The notes under the pieces: model-generated
What the model saw: the letters and a program-made list of their open reading frames with translations, nothing else
What the model was told of the DNA's origin: nothing
The model's database searches: none
Made by a program: the position numbers and the translations under genes
Shown here: piece after piece, positions 5,678 to 7,362 of the stretch
Position numbering within the stretch: position 1 is the first letter of the stretch
Layout: each line of letters starts with the position of its first letter
Assembly: GCA_950059165.1 (NCBI GenBank)
Contig: CATLUC010000081.1
Span: forward strand, 1-7,362
Origin: an uncultured Clostridium sp.
GTDB lineage: Bacteria > Bacillota > Clostridia > TANB77 > CAG-508
DNA length: 7,362 nt
Direction of reading: 5' to 3'

Positions 5678-6241
5678 ATGAACAACACACAAGAAAGCAA
5701 AGAAAATCAAAAAGGAAAAAAAGAACACTCGAACACAAAATGGTTTATAGAAGTATTTATAATGACTTTTATATTATCAATGATATTTTCATATATATCA
5801 GCTAATGGAGTATCACACCTAAACCTAATACCAGCAATACTAATTTTAATACTAGTAATAGGAGTAGGGATATTTTTTGACATTATAGGAGTAGCTGTAA
5901 CAGTTGCAAATGAACATGAATTCCATGCTAAAGCAACAAAAAAAGTAAAAGGGTCAAAAGATTCAATCAAACTAATTAGAAATGCACCAAAAGTTGCAAA
6001 TATTTGTGCAGACGTTATAGGAGATATTTGTGGAGTTTTAAGTGGAGCAATAAGTGCATTAATTGCTATGAAAATAACTGAACAATTCAATTTAAACTTT
6101 GATTTACAATTTTTATTAAGTGCATTAGTTGCAGCAATGACTGTAGGTGGAAAAGCCTTGGGAAAAGGTGTTGCAAATAGCCAGTCTACAAAAATAGTTC
6201 ATAAAGTTGGTATAATTTTAAATAAGTTTAGCAAAAAATAA
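5678..6241 (+). CDS. oapA: OLE-associated membrane protein OapA
   Basis: A 187-residue polytopic membrane protein. After a charged, asparagine/lysine-rich N-terminus it has hydrophobic segments at about 23-42, 50-75, 115-131 and 143-160. The blocks 'GIFFDIIGVAVTVANEHEFHA' in part (64-84), 'KVKGSKDSIKLIRNAPKV' (89-106), 'DVIGDICGVLSG' (112-123) and 'AAMTVGGKALGK' (152-163) match what I remember of OapA, including its DxxxD motif, here D112 and D116. OapA binds OLE RNA and anchors the complex in the membrane. Magnesium homeostasis and stress tolerance have been linked to the complex, and OapB and OapC, its other partners, are not in this window. The gene follows the structured RNA by 117 nt in the same orientation, the classical OLE-oapA arrangement. 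The start has GAAAGGA at about 5658-5664, an unusually long 13 nt from the ATG; no better in-frame start is visible. I am confident of the family, less of the physiological role in this organism. Confidence 0.82.
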   Translation: MNNTQESKENQKGKKEHSNTKWFIEVFIMTFILSMIFSYISANGVSHLNLIPAILILILVIGVGIFFDIIGVAVTVANEHEFHAKATKKVKGSKDSIKLIRNAPKVANICADVIGDICGVLSGAISALIAMKITEQFNLNFDLQFLLSALVAAMTVGGKALGKGVANSQSTKIVHKVGIILNKFSKK

Positions 6242-6320
6242 AACAGAAAATTTTAGTTTTTATTTAATAACAGTTTCAAAGTTATGAAAAAAATATAAAA
6301 AATTATAAAAATGCTCGGTC

Positions 6321-6425
6321 AAGATAATTATCACATAACTTCTAAAGTAATTTTATGGCACCCTTTCACGTCTAGCGCGAACATTTTCCATAAAATTACT
6401 TAAGAAGTTCTAGTTCAATTATTTT
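6321..6425. repeat. Long imperfect hairpin downstream of oapA
   Basis: The arms 6337-6358 and 6388-6409 are 22-nt inverted repeats with one mismatch, around a 29-nt loop that is richer in GC than its surroundings. After an internal bulge, AAGATAATT (6321-6329) can pair with AATTATTTT (6417-6425) with one G-U. T-rich tracts follow from 6433 (TTTTTT twice or more), so it may end the oapA transcript. The size and large loop are more than a terminator needs, so a small RNA or a MITE-like repeat is also possible. The arms have no similarity that I can see to the palindrome at 2678-2814. Confidence 0.7.
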
Positions 6426-6456
6426 CCATTCGCTTTTTTCTAATTTTTTATATTTT

Positions 6457-6484
6457 TTGAATAATTAAATAATAAGTATATATT
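6457..6484 (+). promoter_or_regulatory. Probable promoter of the short-chain dehydrogenase gene
   Basis: TTGAAT at 6457-6462, a 16-bp spacer and TATATT at 6479-6484 would start transcription near 6491, giving a very short leader of about 18 nt that still contains the AGAGGTGAT ribosome site (6497-6505). The region is extremely AT-rich, so chance matches are possible. Confidence 0.4.
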
Positions 6485-6508
6485 TTTTTAGATTTTAGAG
6501 GTGATTTT

Positions 6509-7327
6509 TTGAAAGCATTAGTTACTGGTAGTTCTTCAGGAATTGGAAAAGACATAGCAAGAGAACTTGCAAAACGTGGATATAATTTAGTACTAGTTGC
6601 AAGAAATGAAGAGCAACTAAATGAACTAGCAAAAGAATTAAAAGAAAAAAATAAAATTGAAGTACAAACAATTTCAATGGATTTATCAATAATAGAAAAT
6701 TGCAAAGAACTCCACAAAAAAGTACAAAATGTGGATATTTTAGTTAATAATGCAGGTTTTGGAGATTGTGGAAACTTCACAAAAACATCATTAGACAAAG
6801 AAATTGCTATGATAAATACAAATATAGTTGCTTACCATATTTTAATGAAACTATATTTAATTGATATGAAAGCTATTGGGAGTGGGAAAATTTTAAATGT
6901 TGCTTCAATAGCAGGTTTTATGCCAGGACCATTAATGTCTACTTATTATGCAACAAAAGCTTATATTGTAAGAATTTCAGAGAGCATAAGGGAAGAATTA
7001 AAAAAGGAAAAATCAAATGTTCAAATTAGTATACTATGCCCAGGGCCAGTTAACACAAATTTTAATAAAGTAGCAAATGTAAAATTCCATATAAGAGAAG
7101 CAAACAGTATGCAAGTTGCCAAATATGCTATAAAAAAAATGGAACATGGTAAATTTTATATTGTTCCAGGAATTGATGTAAAACTAGCAAAAATAGGTGC
7201 AAAATTACTACCAGCACCACTAATTAGTAAAATAACCTATATGGTACAAAAAAAAAAAGATAAAAGGAAAAATATAAAACGTATTTCATTTTTTTTTTTT
7301 TTAAAGCACACGTATAACATCATATAA
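6509..7327 (+). CDS. Short-chain dehydrogenase/reductase (SDR) family NAD(P)-dependent oxidoreductase
   Basis: A classical SDR with a Rossmann fold. The dinucleotide loop TGSSSGIG lies at residues 6-13, the NNAG motif at 80-83, the catalytic serine probably at 133 (NVASIAG), the catalytic YxxxK at 146-150 (YYATK), and the substrate-side 'CPGPVNTNF' at 177-185. VARN after the second strand (29-32) favours NADP(H), as in YqjQ/DltE-like members. The substrate cannot be told from sequence. The TTG start is chosen because AGAGGTGAT ends four bases before it and it begins the first beta strand exactly (MKALVTGSSSG). The expected family end is near residue 250, at QKKK encoded in a run of eleven A (7248-7258). 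The annotated tail beyond it (DKRKNI...FFFFLKHTYNII) is translated from A- and T-runs and overlaps the convergent gene at 7301. One extra A would give QKKKR and a stop at 7261-7263, so the true C-terminus is probably there. Confidence 0.88.
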   Translation: MKALVTGSSSGIGKDIARELAKRGYNLVLVARNEEQLNELAKELKEKNKIEVQTISMDLSIIENCKELHKKVQNVDILVNNAGFGDCGNFTKTSLDKEIAMINTNIVAYHILMKLYLIDMKAIGSGKILNVASIAGFMPGPLMSTYYATKAYIVRISESIREELKKEKSNVQISILCPGPVNTNFNKVANVKFHIREANSMQVAKYAIKKMEHGKFYIVPGIDVKLAKIGAKLLPAPLISKITYMVQKKKDKRKNIKRISFFFFLKHTYNII

Positions 7328-7362
7328 ATAAGGTTTGTATTCCTCAATTGGCAAGGGATTTT
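7301..7362 (-). CDS. C-terminal end of a convergent gene entering from the right edge
   Basis: On the minus strand the frame ending in TAA at 7303-7301 is open to the window edge and encodes NPLPIEEYKPYLYDVIRVL. This is a mixed, non-repetitive sequence that looks like real protein rather than AT-rich noise. The other two frames are less protein-like: one hits a stop, and the other runs into polylysine from the T14 tract. Too little is present to name a family. The gene would be convergent to the SDR gene. With the SDR frame corrected, a 37-nt gap containing an A/T-only hairpin and fourteen T (7289-7302) separates them. Confidence 0.45.
   Translation of the reverse strand, partial: NPLPIEEYKPYLYDVIRVL

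Noticed and set aside
5707..6090. A 127-codon minus-strand open frame opposite oapA.
   Set aside because: It lies entirely within the oapA gene on the other strand, has no family resemblance, and oapA has recognisable motifs throughout; it is a shadow frame.

Overview
The window is AT-rich and dominated by AAA, ATA and GAA codons. It carries Gram-positive style gene starts (AAAGGA or GAGGTGA ribosome sites, one TTG start) and Firmicutes protein families, so I read it as chromosomal DNA of a low-GC Firmicute, most likely a Clostridia member. Nothing in the sequence fixes the genus or habitat.

Left third (1-3552). The tail of an upstream gene is followed by a membrane-anchored beta-propeller protein, a small two-helix DUF4190 membrane protein, and a thymidylate kinase (tmk). 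A 137-bp palindromic element sits between the DUF4190 gene and tmk. Its two 40-nt arms can form either one long hairpin or two hairpins with complementary loops.

Middle (3546-4700). Convergent to tmk is an aldo/keto reductase gene that has lost its middle by a frame-breaking deletion and whose catalytic residues are already altered. Next comes a compact pair of converging transcripts. A strong plus-strand promoter makes a ~96-nt structured RNA ending in a clear intrinsic terminator. A minus-strand promoter makes an mRNA for a 50-residue single-helix hydrophobic peptide whose 3' end overlaps that RNA. This has the layout of a type I toxin-antitoxin locus. Beyond it lies a 35-nt relic of the tmk 3' end, differing only at third codon positions. 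The 1.1 kb between the two tmk ends may therefore be an inserted or duplicated accessory segment.

Right part (4893-6241). A TTGGAA-17-TATAAT promoter precedes about 630 nt of open-frame-free but highly structured sequence, followed by a 187-residue polytopic membrane protein. I identify these as an OLE (ornate, large, extremophilic) RNA and its partner protein OapA. The pair is known to form a membrane ribonucleoprotein complex involved in stress tolerance. The protein assignment comes from remembered family motifs. The RNA assignment rests on length, structure and position next to that protein.

End (6242-7362). A long hairpin of unknown role follows oapA. Then comes a short-chain dehydrogenase with its own promoter and a TTG start. 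Its annotated C-terminus runs through an A11 tract and is probably a frameshift artefact, because it overlaps the end of a convergent minus-strand gene entering from the right edge.
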